Shown here: positions 43,741 through 56,242 of the stretch, piece by piece
Layout: every line of letters starts with the position of its first letter
How positions within the stretch are numbered: the first letter of the stretch is position 1
Assembly (NCBI RefSeq): GCF_033807575.1
Contig: NC_084703.1
Span: 12,400,001 to 12,464,000 of the forward strand
Direction of reading: 5' to 3'
Source: Cydia pomonella
Taxonomy: Eukaryota; Arthropoda; Insecta; Lepidoptera; Tortricidae
Length of the DNA stretch: 64,000 bases
Made by a program: the position numbers and the translations under genes
Notes under the pieces: model-generated
Seen by the model: only the letters and a program-made list of their open reading frames with translations
What the model was told of the DNA's origin: nothing
Database searches by the model: none

Positions 43741-44148
43741 CATTCTTTCGTTTGTACACATATACTCCATTTACTGAAAGTCGGTAGAGCAATGAGGTGA
43801 AGCTCTTCTTTTCCGACTGTCTGAGCGACGTGTATGCAAATACGAGAGTTCTTGCACTGGGACAGTTTTCTCAGCAATACATTCATATGCCATGTGTGCC
43901 GGTCTTCCCCACATTGACTTTGACTGACGCGTAAGAATATTATATACCGCTAGTACCTATTTGTGAATAGAATACAAAATACAAAAGCCATTCTGAGCGT
44001 ACTGTGGAACTAGGTCGGTTTGTTTTTTTAAAATAGTTTTATTGAATGTGCCTGCGTGGCTAAGACACTGACATAAAAAAAGACCTTAATAAGTATTTCT
44101 GGATTATAATTGTCCCTTTTTCTACCGCACCCTTTAGGATAGCATTAT

Positions 44149-44246
44149 TTTTTAGGGTTCCGCACACAAGGGTGTCAACTGGGGCCCGATCACTAAGCTT
44201 CAGCTGTCTGTCTGGCCGTCCGTATGCGTAGATAGGGCTCCGTGTG
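44149..44246 (-). mobile_element. GGGTTCCG element scrap
   Basis: TTTTAGGGTTCCGCACAC, TGTCTGTCTGGCCGTCCG, then GGGCTCCGTGTG. Confidence 0.5.
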
Positions 44247-44249
44247 CAT

Positions 44250-45000
44250 TTCGCCAATCATTGATATTATGTATACTTATATCGAATTTTCATTACACGA
44301 GGAGATTAGTCATGAAAAAAGATGAGTCACGTACTGTAAAAAGGAAATGCGGCTAGGTTGTGGTGGAGAATATAAACGCAGATGTAGATTTATGATATTA
44401 CATTATATATTTTTCTTCTTATTAGCAAGATTACAAATATCGACGACTCTTGATGGTTGTCACCTTCCGAATGCTCGTCTGCAGATCTTTATTCATCTGG
44501 CAGGGCGATAGTTCTGAATTCAAATCTGTAACTGTTGCCAGTTATCTTCAAAAAGACTGTGAAGGTTTCCAACCTTCACGTACCTAATTGTCTAGGGGTG
44601 TATAATAAAACTAGGCAACTACATACGTTACGTTACTTAGGTACGTTACGCTACGTCAGTATAAAGAAATTAACTGTTTCCTGATCCAAAAGGCATTTTT
44701 ACTTAGTTAGTTACTTTATTGTCATTTTAATAATAATAATTATTATTATTATTCCTCAATGTTTACAATGATTTTAATTTTATATATTTCTGACATACCG
44801 ATTGTATATAATAATGTAAATTACACATCTATGACAATGTATGATCAATACAAATAAAGAATATGAATACCGGTTGTACTTGTGAAGATAAATGCTCTGA
44901 TGAGTGAATGAATTATTTTGCATTTTGATTGCTCTAATTCATTTAGGTATCAAAATTGCACCTTATTTCATAGTAGCAGACAATTACATCTTTAGGAGTA
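44250..45000. other. AT-rich stretch
   Basis: An ATT/AAT microsatellite at about 44729-44753 and a GTTACG-rich patch at about 44625-44656. Nothing else supported. Confidence 0.35.
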
Positions 45001-45002
45001 TT

Positions 45003-45345
45003 CTATTGTGAGATAACAGGAATAGTACATGTATCAAAATAAGAGAAACGTAAGTTTTTAGCTCCATTTCTCAAGATTCTATCCAACGTCTTTCGTAATT
45101 TTGCAAGAAATTCATTTCTTGGGTCTTTTCTGCACAATTCTATTCCATGGGTACAATAGAATAAAGGTTCCCACGGAATCAGTTTACGTGACGCGGTTAC
45201 GGACTTCTTCGGATGTCGATCCAATATTTTCTATCTTACTAAGATTTATGATTTTATTAAAAAAATACTGGCCTATTGGACAGATATTGCGGTCAAATGT
45301 GTCTAATTCAAACGCAAAAGCAATATGTATCGACATTGGGTAGGT
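45003..45345 (-). other. coding-like stretch in two overlapping frames, unassigned
   Basis: Two minus-strand frames overlap: one contains CPIGQYFFNKIINLSKIENI, the other DPRNEFLAKLRKTLDRILRN. Both look protein-like and could be one decayed gene with a frameshift near 45190. I recognise no family and see no splice border. Confidence 0.22.
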
Positions 45346-45884
45346 TGAACAGGCTTAAAACAAATTATCTATTTTTTGTTTTTGTCAATAAAAACTAACT
45401 CGCTCTGGATCACTATCAAAAGCAAATGTGATCGAGCACGTATTCCACGAGTGTATCACAAGGTGCTTCATTGAAATTCATCGTGTCAGGTGCTTTCCAG
45501 CATAAGTTACTAATACCTTGTTAATATAAGGATTCTTTAGAGAGAAGTTGATTCAAGGTACCTACCAAGTTTTATACGAACCGTTTTATTCATATGAAAA
45601 CTTTTCGGAAATTTTATGTAGGTGTACTTATAACACAAAAGTACCAATTGGAAAATAAATCAGTTTCTCAAGCGCGGTTGAATCCAATCATACACTGATT
45701 GTGTGAGCACCTAAGTAAAATATATTCCGTCCGCTCAGGAAAATTGGTATATCGAAAATGTTCGAACCTTCGTGTGTGTACACCACCAATATTAATTTTG
45801 TGTGTTACTTATATGCATACAGAGTCTGATGACATAACACATTAAGAGGGAACTATACCATGTAGTACTCGTCCATACATAAAG

Positions 45885-46155
45885 AGAAAATGTGTTTCCA
45901 CTTCTAAATATTTTCCATTCTCTATGTTTTTTTAGTATGTTATTGACAAAATCAAAAAGTTGGTTTATACTCGTATATAGGTTTTCCTGTTTTTCAAAAT
46001 TTGCAATACAATCTTTTTTAACGAAACTTATCAAAATAGAATACATTATGTTGAAGCGACCGACATCAAAATCAAAGGGATTTATTAAGCTTTAGTTAGT
46101 GGAAACCGTTTTCGTTATTTCGTTAGGATCGCAAAGCTATTCTTCCCTTTTAAAG
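45885..46155 (-). mobile_element. unclassified dispersed repeat, copy 2
   Basis: Complement of the family at 33186-33480: TTAGTTAGTGGAAACCGTTTTC, ATCGCAAAGCTATTCTTCCC and AGTATGTTATTGACAAAATC appear in inverted order. Confidence 0.65.
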
Positions 46156-46710
46156 ATGTCGATAGGAAAATACTAGTTATACCTACCTATACATGAACTC
46201 GCAAAGCTTAGTTAATGAGTTATTGGATTAGATCATTTAATCTAAATCTAAAATCGTTAAGTTTGATATAATCGATGCATAATAATTATGTTCTCGTCTA
46301 GTCATTTTATTTCACATCAGAGCATTTCCGGCTAATGCAATAATTTTGTATAACAACATTTAAATATAAGTACATACGTAATTGCCCCGTACATGCCCAA
46401 TTATACGAAGCAAAATAAAAATCGATTATCTTTTTAAATTATTTCGGGTAGGAATATACCTACTTATCAGTTGTAACAGTTGTAGAAAGGACTGTTACTA
46501 AATAAGAATAGAATGTACTGACAAATTTTCTTCGAGACCCTGTAATTTTGATAACTTTTCTTACCATCAATTTTTTCAGCCATATAATTCTTATGCTTTA
46601 TTATACGATCAAAATAAACTAGATTTAAGATTAATAGTATGGGTATGTATAGTATGATAACCCATACTTATTACTGAGTCGTTTGATTTACATGAGACAA
46701 AATTATAAAG
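46156..46710. other. AT-rich stretch, nothing recognised
   Basis: No supported feature. Confidence 0.35.
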
Positions 46711-46714
46711 AGGA

Positions 46715-47472
46715 TAGTGGACCGCCGCTTTTTTATACAAACGTAGTTCCTATTTTCCTCCCTGGATATTGACATTATGGAAAATATTATTACATTATTT
46801 AAAATTATATGCCTCACTTACTTTATTTTACCTTAATTTAAACTTAAATACTTTAAATAAAATTATGTATACGCCCTCAATATAGGTTTCTCATTTATTT
46901 CAGTTAGTTCAAATACCAAAACAGATATAAAATATTACGGCACTCTTGGAAAGTAGACGTTTTATAAAAGTACTACTTTAGGTCTTATTGAACACTAGCA
47001 GCATTAAGGCCCACAAAAATATTAATTTTGACAATAATAACAGATTTTAATTGTATTTCGTTGTTAACTTCAGAATTATACAAAAAACAGTATTTAAAGA
47101 GAATATTTATTTTTAATTAAAATAAATAGTTCGCTTTAGGCCTTACTAACCTAAAGATAAAAAAGAAATTACCCAGTTCACTCGAAAATAGGAGGCTGAA
47201 ACTAAAAATACATCTTCCTTAGTTACAGATTTTTCTACATCACCATAGCTATGCCCCGTCGTTTGATTTATTTCGATGTTTTGACTATTATAGGGTTTAA
47301 AGAGTTCCATCCAAATTCTCGTAATAATTAACATCCGAAAAATTAAAACGAAGGGACATAGATGTGGTTAATGTACATCAAATTGCGTAAAAATATATTT
47401 TATAATGTTAATATCCAGAGGGGAAAACAGAAAAATTGGGACTACGTTTGTATGGAGAAGCGGTAGTCCATT
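46715..47472. mobile_element. TIR element, about 760 bp
   Basis: GGACCGCCGCTTTTTTATAC with ACAAACGTAGTTCC and TGGATATTGACATTAT at the left mirror ATAATGTTAATATCCAG, GGGACTACGTTTGTATGG and AGAAGCGGTAGTCC at the right, about 65 bp of imperfect TIR. A 62-codon minus-strand frame inside has no transposase motif. Confidence 0.65.
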
Positions 47473-47474
47473 TT

Positions 47475-50000
47475 CGTCTTAAAATAAATAAAATATTTGT
47501 TTTTCACTAGACGAACTTCACTGCATCAGGCCTACTATTCGTTAGCGCTTGCTGTCACCGCTTAAATTGTAACAGCGGTTGTAAGTACATGTAAAAATCA
47601 TAGGTATTAATCTATTTCGGACGCCAAAAGGCATGCCATGGTACCTATTGTAACTACAGTTCTAATCTGTTATAGTTCTTTACCTGTGATGAAAGAATAA
47701 CGTATTCATTAATTGATTAATCACTTGTTGCCTTAACTTTTATTAGCACGTTGGTACCGAAGGGTGTTAGTTTGTATACTTACAAGCGCCAAATAAGTCA
47801 AGTCACGTTACTACGGAAAGCCATACCTTAGACGCTACGCCATCATTTGATGTTTAGAATTATCGATCAAACTCTGTACTTACTTTTATTTTTCGCCTTA
47901 GATCCGTGGAACCGTCTATTTTTAACTTGGAGAGTAAATTTAGCCATTGAGAATTCATAAACGAAAATAACATAAAAAGGACTGTACTACGGTTAAATAA
48001 GTTCTACGTATTTTGCACTTCAGAAATGCTTGATGGGCGGCGACATTATCAAATCAGGGAAAAGTCATGGCAGGTTTCAAAGAACCGTACTCCTTATCTT
48101 AGTAATTCCTAAACTTTGATCAGGATACGGATAGGTATCTATTGAATTTACAAAACCAGAAATCAGCTACCAGCGATAGCATACATAGTGCGAGTTAGTC
48201 TTCCGCCCTAAGGGTTTCGCACCACACTATTGTTCTATTTTTTTGCATCACCCTCGATGAAGTTCAGTGAACTCGAAATTACCTTTGACCTTATAAGGAT
48301 TAAGACTGACTCACGCTTGACCAGTTGATATTACATATTTGGGTAAATCAACTTTCCCTTGTCCCTCGTTGCCATAGTTACCTCCTTCTGGTTCAGTTTT
48401 TAAACGCTGGTTTATTATGACATTTAAACTAACGAAATATACATGTTAGTATTAGTTAGATGTCCTATGTCTTATAAGAATAATGTATCATATATCGGTT
48501 CTTGAAATATATATAGTATCAGTAGAGGCTAGTAAATCGGGGTTCTGATTGTCAACCTTTCGGTACAGAATCCTAAAAACCATCATTATAATACTTATGG
48601 CGCATTGCTGTGGTTTCGAGGACAATGGATAAAGTTAATATGAATATTTTATACGAACCTTTCTAAAATTGGTAGGTGGGATATCTATTTGACAAGACAA
48701 CATGTTTTGATTGGAAGTTTCGTTAAAAATCAGATGCAAAACTTCGCGAGTGCACACAGAACAACCCTCACATCAAAGTCCCCTATCCCGGACCCTAAAA
48801 TGCCTATTACAAAGAAGGGTCACCGGCTCGATTCCCACGTAGGGTGGGCCCCGACCAACTGCGTAGTAGTTCTTTGTGCTACTCTCGCATCATTATCAGT
48901 TTTGCTTTCTCTTTTTATTGCCTCCCTACAAAAATAACGCTTGTAACACAAACTCTTTGTCCGTATGTCTATTGGAACTTAGAAAATGCAATATAATAAC
49001 AATATCACTACACACATGGTAATATCGTACGGGTTATACTCGTAATTTAAAGGCTATTCCAGAATTCGGCGAAATCGGAATCATCAATAGTTTAATTAAA
49101 GTTTACTATAATCTTCGCGTGGCACGATGGCGTATCTTTTGTTTATTCTCTAATATAAGTATGCAATACAACCAAGTAAACTAAGGCTTCAAAGGTACCC
49201 TTGGATTGATCGATAATAATATAATAACAAGAAAAAGTGGATTCACTTAATTACTAATAAATTCCACTTTGCTTGAGTTTTTTTATTATTAAGTTACATT
49301 AAAGGTCTGCAGCTTCAAAACTAATTGAAACGAACTCTTGCTTCCATTTCTCTAAAATTTCTGTTTTTTGACATGTTTTAACGGAAAACAAAGACAAAAG
49401 GCAAACATGTTGCCGCCGCATTGTTACTCTGAATCAATTACATTTCTTTTCTTGTTTAATCATAAGTAGTATAGAGGTATATAGTATTAAGTTGTACGTA
49501 CATTCAAAATATTCAAAGGAGTTAAAACCCAGTTAACAATGCCAACTACTGATTCCACAGAATGATAAAGTGATTGTTCTTTGACAGTACTTGAAAGTTA
49601 GATTAAAATCAAATCAAGTCAAAAACAAAATTTTAAGTTCGAATGCCGTCTTTAATCTATCATCATGTAAGATTTTCAAACTGGCGTAATCTGAGTTAAA
49701 TTTCTGTTTTAATTTTTTTATACTTTAGGTAAAAGGTACAACTAAGTAATAAAAAATAATAATGTCTGTTTGTTGTTTGCTATCAATTTGAGCAGCTAAA
49801 TAATTAATAAGAAATTGGAATAGGGTTGTCTGAGCTTATTTCAGGAACTTGAACTCTTACGGGCATTGTTTTTTACAGCTCAGCATTTGATTCGTGGTCG
49901 TCTTTTGACATGGCCGTTAGTTCACGATATTCACAAACAAACATTTCTTGTACATTTTTATGATAAATAAAATAACTACTACTGCGGTGGCAGCAAGGTT
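47475..50000. other. AT-rich stretch with only weak repeat signals
   Basis: 48190-48590 may be an eroded GGGTTCCG element (GGGTTTCGCACC and CGGTACAGAATCCTAAAAA). A frame at 48689-48937 contains a B-box-like GGCTCGATTCCC but no A box. No gene supported. Confidence 0.3.
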
Positions 50001-50089
50001 CCCTTTTTATCACTTGTCACTATGCCCGTCACTTTCGCGCTTACAAACTTGTTAGAACGTGACAGGCATGGTGAGAAATGATTAAAAGC
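50001..50089. mobile_element. short foldback, GTCACTATGCCCGTCAC
   Basis: CTTTTTATCACTTGTCACTA and TGCCCGTCAC mirror GTGACAGGCATGGTGAG and AATGATTAAAAG. Confidence 0.6.
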
Positions 50090-50211
50090 CGACCATCTGA
50101 GCCCTACTGATTCGCATTGAAAAAATATTCTTCATCAATAATAAAAAATATATTCTCGAAGTAAAACAGTAAAAATATTTTTTATAAAATATTAGGAATT
50201 AATATATGTCT

Positions 50212-50275
50212 AAATAGCTCGGCCCTTTGGCATGGTGCCGAGGATGCTGGCAGCATTTCCCCGCTGTATTGCGAT
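50212..50275 (-). pseudogene. LINE ORF2 3'-end scrap
   Basis: The minus strand encodes SIAIQRGNAASILGTMPKG, the conserved end of the LINE family seen at 28906-30041. Confidence 0.7.
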
Positions 50276-50790
50276 GCTAGGTAATACGAATAATAATAAA
50301 TATAATACGAATAATATATGATTTTTCTCTACTTTAGATTTAGATGTTGATTTTTAAAACATTCGTAATATGTAAAACGATATAATTCCTCAAATATATT
50401 TTTTATTTGCATTTAGTTAGGTACCTAAAAATGTTTAACACACTGTCGATATCACCTAGCCAATAGTCCGTGTACATAATTGGGTTTAACATTTTCAAAT
50501 TATGTAATGAGAATATAATATGATGTACTACTTTAAGTTAAAAGAGATTTTGATGGACATGATATGAGCGATGGTATTTTATGATTAATATGAGATGACG
50601 GGATAATTTGACAATGTTTACAACGAGGAAGATTTTGTTAAAACCTTTGGACTCAACAACATGTCATGAATAAATATATCAAACGTAGAAACTTCTTTCT
50701 AGTCGACTTATTTATTTATATGAAGACCAAAACTGCAAATGGAAATGTAGGTCCTATCCTCTTGTGGTTCACGGGACATGGTGTTACTTT

Positions 50791-51069
50791 TAAGCCGGGT
50801 ATTCACAGGGGGACAAATGTCCTGCTACAAGTGTTAGCGAATAAGGCGAAGTCGCTTGACTACATTTAACATTTCAAACAACATTGCGCGCTGTGTCGAG
50901 AGCGGATTTAGCCGAAGAAAAGTGAATTCGCTTGGCTTGGCGTGAAGTACTTACTGGTTCGGTTCGTGCAATATTGCTAAACATGTCAAGCGAAACCCTG
51001 TAAAATTGCGTAAAGTCCAACATAGCTAGCGACACGAGACATTTGTCCAGTAGTGAATCCCGGGCTTTA
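50791..51069. mobile_element. TIR element, about 280 bp
   Basis: TAAGCCGGGTATTCACAGGG and GGACAAATGTC mirror GACATTTGTCCAGTAGTG and AATCCCGGGCTTTA. AGTGTTAGCGA and CTAGCGACAC also pair. Confidence 0.65.
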
Positions 51070-52550
51070 GGCAGCTTTAGATGTTATTGTCGCTGTTCCA
51101 ATAACGGTTAAATATAATATATCATGTAACAATCCAAATAAATAACAATGAATAACTAACTAATTTTAATGTAGATTGAACCGTCTATTAATGATCACTT
51201 CCAATATTATATTGAAACTTTAAGCTGCCGTATCACTTATCGATATGATATGGCAAAATAAGATAATTAGATGACCACTTACCAAAAAACGATTCAATAA
51301 ACCAATTATACCCGAAAAAAGGACTTTTAGACTTAATATTTTTAGCAGTGAAAAGTGGATGAAGTTACGAAAGCTAAATATTTGACTATTTTGAAGGGTA
51401 TCGTAGATGCATAAATAACGCGTAGGTACAAAGTTAATAAGTTCTAAAAATATTATGTAAGATTTAATATTTCCCCCCAGTAGTGCCAACAATAAAATAA
51501 ATTCTAGTTAAATATGACTATAAACTTTAATTATATATTTTATAGAAAAGCGTATTACCACCCAAATATTAAAAACTAATAACCTCAAATCTTGAAATAG
51601 CTAAGAACCTAAGAGTCCTATTTGAATTGTAAATCATGTTATAAAGGCTGTGTATGTCAACTTACAAATCTTTACTGCAATTATTTATTTTTTTAAAGAT
51701 TATGATAAAAGATATTCGCCGTCGGTCATTAGATTCCTGTAAAATTGTTTGGCAGAATTTACTGTAATGGAAACCGAGTATAAACGACTCTGAGCACTCT
51801 ACACCACTTAACGGCACGCCGCTGAAGTTTAGAATATATTTACTCAGCTGAAATACTCAATGACGGTTGTTCTAGTAAAGCGCGCAATATGCTCCAATCA
51901 ATTAAGGTGATATTCATTTAAAATTATGCCTTAGAGTATCTATAAAGGTCGTTATTAAAGTTTTATACGTAGGCGATCTATCGCATTGCTAGTATGTCAC
52001 TGCGGGGAGTGTAAGCGATTCACGCTATACCTGGATTACTGATAAATATTTAAACAAAGCTTCTGCTTTGTACCGACTAAATCAATTTAATGTCCTTAAT
52101 TTTTTATTGAATGAAACTTAATCGTAAAATGTTCGCCCCAAGGAATCGATATTCGAGAAAGGTTAACAATTAGTCTGAAAGATTAAATTACCGTTTGGTC
52201 GACAAATTAATGAGCAATTAAATTGTAAAGTAACAGGTATCTAGAACCCATCATTTTCTATCCATAACTAAGTTTAAGTTTTTAGATAGGTGGAATTACA
52301 ACCCGGTTGCGGAAATTATATAGGAAATTAAAAATAAATACGTTGTTGTTCCATACGAAAGATATACAAATGTTTTAGTTTAGATTCTCTTCATTTATAA
52401 AGCTTTCTTAGAAAGTAGATAACTACCCTAAATAAGATTTTTTTTTTCACCTTTACTTAAAATAAATAAAAGGTCAATATTATATACATGTTTGGATAAG
52501 TTGTTTCTATTATCGAATATAACTGTTCCCGTCTCGTGGAGTAATAGTAG
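51070..52550. other. AT-rich stretch
   Basis: A 90-codon minus-strand frame at 51220-51492 is hydrophobic and leucine/isoleucine-rich but consistent with AT-rich chance coding. Nothing else. Confidence 0.35.
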
Positions 52551-52779
52551 TTTACAGTACATATGGTGCTACTTTACCGCACTAGTGCGAAAATTAGCAT
52601 ATTACGTTACTATGTCGAACATTTAAAGGGCCATATGTACTGTAAAACATTGTACGATACATGTGCGAATAGGTAATTCGCAACTCGTGTCGATTTAAAA
52701 CACTCCCTTCGGTCGTGTTTTAATTTATCGCCACTCGTTTAGAATTTCCTATTTATCGCACTTGTATCGTAATGTACTA
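52551..52779. mobile_element. double foldback element, copy 2
   Basis: Over 95% identical by eye to 26441-26669, from TTTACAGTACATATGG to ATCGTAATGTACTA. Confidence 0.8.
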
Positions 52780-52849
52780 TTATGTGACTGGTACATAATA
52801 AAAGGCATTAAAATACACGAGTGTGGGTAATAGGATCACACGAGTATAA

Positions 52850-53402
52850 TATACATATTATAAACTTTATATGATATATTCATTAACCCAAATTACAGCC
52901 AACGTTGGGGCATGGTTGCTCTCTTGGCAGAACTCGCGGATATATGGTGACGTCACCGAAATATTTTTCGCTCATTTTACACGAAACTGTACTGTACGTC
53001 AAATTGCGGTAAATGAAAACATTTATCACGCATGTCACGCATTCGTAGTTTTTTTTTAAATTCAGAGACAAACTAGAGTCGGAGACCTATTTCCGTATCA
53101 CTCGATACAAACTAACATGCGAGATACGAGTATGTCAAAATTGTATGCAATTGACATTTCATTTCGAACAAAAAGGCATCTCAACTGATATTCGAATAGA
53201 GGTCAAATCGAATTGCTTTTTTTTCAGAGATGTTCCAAATATGAATGTCATAACCAAATCGATTTTGATGTTGTTATGATGCAATTACAACATTATCACA
53301 GATAAGAAATTTGTTGTAACAAAACAGTTTATCGTAATGTTGGCTATTATTTATGGATTTTGAAGGCATTATAGAAGGTTTATGATATGTGTGTAGATAA
53401 AA
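52850..53402. mobile_element. 615-bp TIR element, copy 2, left end eroded
   Basis: Aligns with 37667-38281 from CATATTATAAACTTT to GTGTGTAGATAAAA. The outer left TIR is lost, and an A+T-rich block about 60 bases long (37810-37875) is missing relative to copy 1. Confidence 0.75.
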
Positions 53403-53631
53403 TCGTTTTATTGTACATTTTGATAAATTATTTTTCAGCTGTAATAAATATTGCAATATATGGTGTAAAGTAATGTTTATCACCATACACTTCTATTTAT
53501 TATTGTAATATACCTACTTATTACCTACTAATAAAACCGAATGTACTCGTACCTATCGAATACTTTTTTAGGCAGGCAACAAGACAGGCAATCATAACAG
53601 GTACTTTTAGTTGTTTTCCGATGCATGTTAG

Positions 53632-53680
53632 AATATCAATTCTACCCATACTTCACCGCTTTTAGCGTAGAATTGATATT
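53632..53680. repeat. hairpin with 14-bp perfect stem
   Basis: AATATCAATTCTAC pairs with GTAGAATTGATATT across a 21-nt loop. Confidence 0.7.
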
Positions 53681-53699
53681 GGCCTATATCATGAAATGC

Positions 53700-54400
53700 A
53701 TAATAACTATCATTTAATGCGTCCATAGTGACAATATGAGTCTATATTCATTGAGGGAAAGTGAGAAGTAACTTTAAATATTTAAATGCATTGTTCTTAG
53801 GGCTTTGTGTTCCTGAAAAGATCATAGGTATTCCTGATTATTTTATTTTTTCATCCACAATAAGCTGTGGATTAATAAGGATTCTCTTTAAAGGTACGAT
53901 GGCAAGTTAAGCCGTGTGACAAGGTGCTTGGATTAATGTATTGGGACAGACAGACATTAAGTACAGATTTAAAAAAAAATGTTTATTGTTCATACTTTTG
54001 CTCGAGAGCATTTTCACGTATTTCCAAAAGAGACAATTCATATTCGTTTAATTTACAAAATAGCTACGCGACGACCCAGTATCTGTTTGTGTGTACGCAC
54101 ATTGAGAATTGAAACCCACAATGTTTGATGAAATTTGTTCGGTGATGTGTATTTTAATTTACTCACAGAATCCAGCTTTTACAAGCGTTGAAAATGCTTG
54201 CTTCATTATAGCGAATATTGTGACGAGTATGGGCAACGGTCCTCGATACGACGTAAACCTTGCAATTCAAGGATCCTTCCCGTTTTTTAAAGTAATTTAC
54301 AAGGGGCACCTGGGGACATATACACAAAAGGGGGGCTTAATAAAGATTCTTTATTGAGACAAAATCTTAGTAGTGCGAGTAGTTCCTGTAGTCAAGAGCG
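53700..54400. other. AT-rich stretch with unsupported frames
   Basis: Plus-strand frames at 53924-54112 and 54109-54357 are open, but they show no domain or splice borders that I recognise. Confidence 0.25.
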
Positions 54401-54402
54401 AT

Positions 54403-54698
54403 AAAACACCGGCCAAGGGCGAGTCGAGCTCGCGCACGAATAGTTCCGTACCATCTATAAAAAAAAAAACGAGCACGAAAATCACGTTTGTTGTTTAGGA
54501 GCCCCCTTAAATATTTATTGTATTGTTTTTTAGTATTTGTTGTTGTAGCGGCAACAGAAATACACCATAGGTGAAAATTTCAACTGTCTAACTATCACGG
54601 TTCATGAGATACAGCCTGGTGATGGACGGACAGACGGACGGGCAGCGGAGTCTTAGTAATAGTGCCCGTTTTACCCTTTGGGTACGGAACCCTAAAAA
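54403..54698 (+). mobile_element. GGGTTCCG dispersed element, short form, full length
   Basis: AAAACACCGGCCAAGGGCG, TTGTTGTAGCGGCAACAG, GGACGGACAGACGGACGGG and GGGTACGGAACCCTAAAAA. 296 bp; same form as 13612-13815. Confidence 0.8.
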
Positions 54699-54829
54699 GG
54701 ATAATTTGCTTTGGAAATTTCAACACATATTTAGGTAGTTATCCGTTTTCTTTGTTCTTGAGTGTAGATATTTTTACTTCAATTCGAGATATTTACCTGA
54801 TTTTTAGAATTCCATTGTCAACCTTAAAA

Positions 54830-54900
54830 TAGGGTTCTTATAGTTTTGCTATGTCAGTCTGTCTGTCTGTCCGTCCGCGGCTTAGCTTAGTGACCTGGAG
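54830..54900 (-). mobile_element. GGGTTCCG element scrap
   Basis: TAGGGTTCTTATAGTTTTG and CAGTCTGTCTGTCTGTCCG, cut off at the LINE scrap that follows. Confidence 0.55.
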
Positions 54901-54904
54901 TACT

Positions 54905-54955
54905 ATACATATACAATGGATATGTACAGAGGATTACTATAACTAGCCTGCTATA
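54905..54955 (-). mobile_element. LINE 3' UTR scrap
   Basis: AATGGATATGTACAGAGGA and TTACTATAACTAGCC match the 3' UTR shared by 23100-23226 and 28906-30041. Confidence 0.55.
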
Positions 54956-54991
54956 TCAATTACATCTATAGTATTCAAAAACAATCGAGTC

Positions 54992-55051
54992 TTTTTTAGG
55001 GTTCCGTAGCCAAATGGCATAAAACGGAACCCTTATAGTTTCGCCATGTCC

Positions 55052-55082
<31 letters not shown>

Positions 55083-55668
55083 CGAGGCTTTGCTCCGTGG
55101 TCGTTAGTGCCAGAAAGCTGAAATTTGGCATGTATATATAAATCAATAAAGCCGACAAAGTCGTACAATAAAATCTAAAAATTAAATTTTTTTTTAGGGT
55201 ACCTCCCCTACACGTAAAGTGGGGGTGAATTTTTTTTTCGCTTCAACCTTAGAGTGTGGGGTATCGTTGGAAAGGTCTTTCAAAACTAATAGGGGTTTTC
55301 AAGAAACATTTTTTGATAAAGCAAATATATTCGGAGATAATCGCTCCGAAAGAAAAAAAAAATGTGTCCCCCCCCCTCTAACTTTTGAACCATAGGTGCA
55401 AAAAATATGAAAAAAATCGTGGATGTAGAGCTTAAGAAAGACATTAAATGAAAACTATAGCGGACATGATCAGTTTAGCTGTTTTTGAGTTATCGCAAAA
55501 AGTTTTCCCTTCATAGTAAAAAGACTTACTTTAATTAGGTACTGATTATGCAAATTTGCCTATTTGTTTAACTCGGGTGAAAGGTACCGTTTCATTCCTT
55601 GGTTAACAATTTACTATACTTTAAGCTCCAGTTTAGCTTATTGTGACGGAAGAGTAACTACGGAACTA
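54992..55668 (-). mobile_element. GGGTTCCG dispersed element, long form
   Basis: TTTTTTAGGGTTCCGTAGCC, (GTCT)n, GCCGACAAAGTCGTACAAT and ACGGAAGAGTAACTACGG. Very close to 24899-25602 (inverted). The terminal CCGGCC end is missing. Confidence 0.8.
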
Positions 55669-55889
55669 CGGACAGTGTTATGTGATATAACACCCATTTC
55701 ATGCGGTATTCTTTACTTTATATTTTACTATTTAATAAATTAAACTTACGTCGACCGCAAAGTGATAGTTTGAAGCAAAATAAGAAGCTCGGTTAACAGT
55801 CCAAAGTAAAAAAAGATTTTGGAAATATTTTTCAGTGGCATAAGCACCGCTTCAGTTTCCAGAAAAAAATAAAAGTACGCAGGTACTCA

Positions 55890-56090
55890 CCCGTTAAACC
55901 GCACGCCACGGGCACTTGGGCCCCGGTCGGGTAACTAAGTTAGAGGAAAAAGGAATGAATTTGTACAACCTTAATTATGAAATGGATGGATGGTGCCCCT
56001 TTACCTACGCAGCGCCGCCGCACTGACCGAGTTTGCTGCTGGCGCAGGTTCTTTGCTAAAGTGTCAGTAGCAAAGTGTTGCTAGATCTTA
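55890..56090. other. GC-rich block next to a MITE, unassigned
   Basis: CCGCACGCCACGGGCACTTG and GCAGCGCCGCCGCACTGACC stand out. On the minus strand a donor-like GTGAGT ends a short open stretch at about 55893, and TCAGT occurs in the second GC block. The CCACGGGCACTTGGGCCCC word reminds me of a dispersed lepidopteran repeat, so a repeat is the more likely reading. Confidence 0.25.
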
Positions 56091-56092
56091 CT

Positions 56093-56242
56093 TAAGGATG
56101 ACTCACGCTAGACCGGGCCGAGCCCGAGTATGAGCTTCCGGCGCCTCGTTTTCTATGTAAAGCACCACGCGATCACCGTTAAGCCGTCATAGAAAATGAT
56201 GTGTTGCACGGCTCGATACCGGTCTCGCGTGAGTCATCCTTT
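56093..56242. mobile_element. foldback MITE, AAGGATGACTCACGC family
   Basis: TAAGGATGACTCACGCTAG and ACCGGGCCGAGCC mirror GGCTCGATACCGGTCTC and GCGTGAGTCATCCTTTA. CGTTTTCTATG and CATAGAAAATG pair in the middle. Confidence 0.75.
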
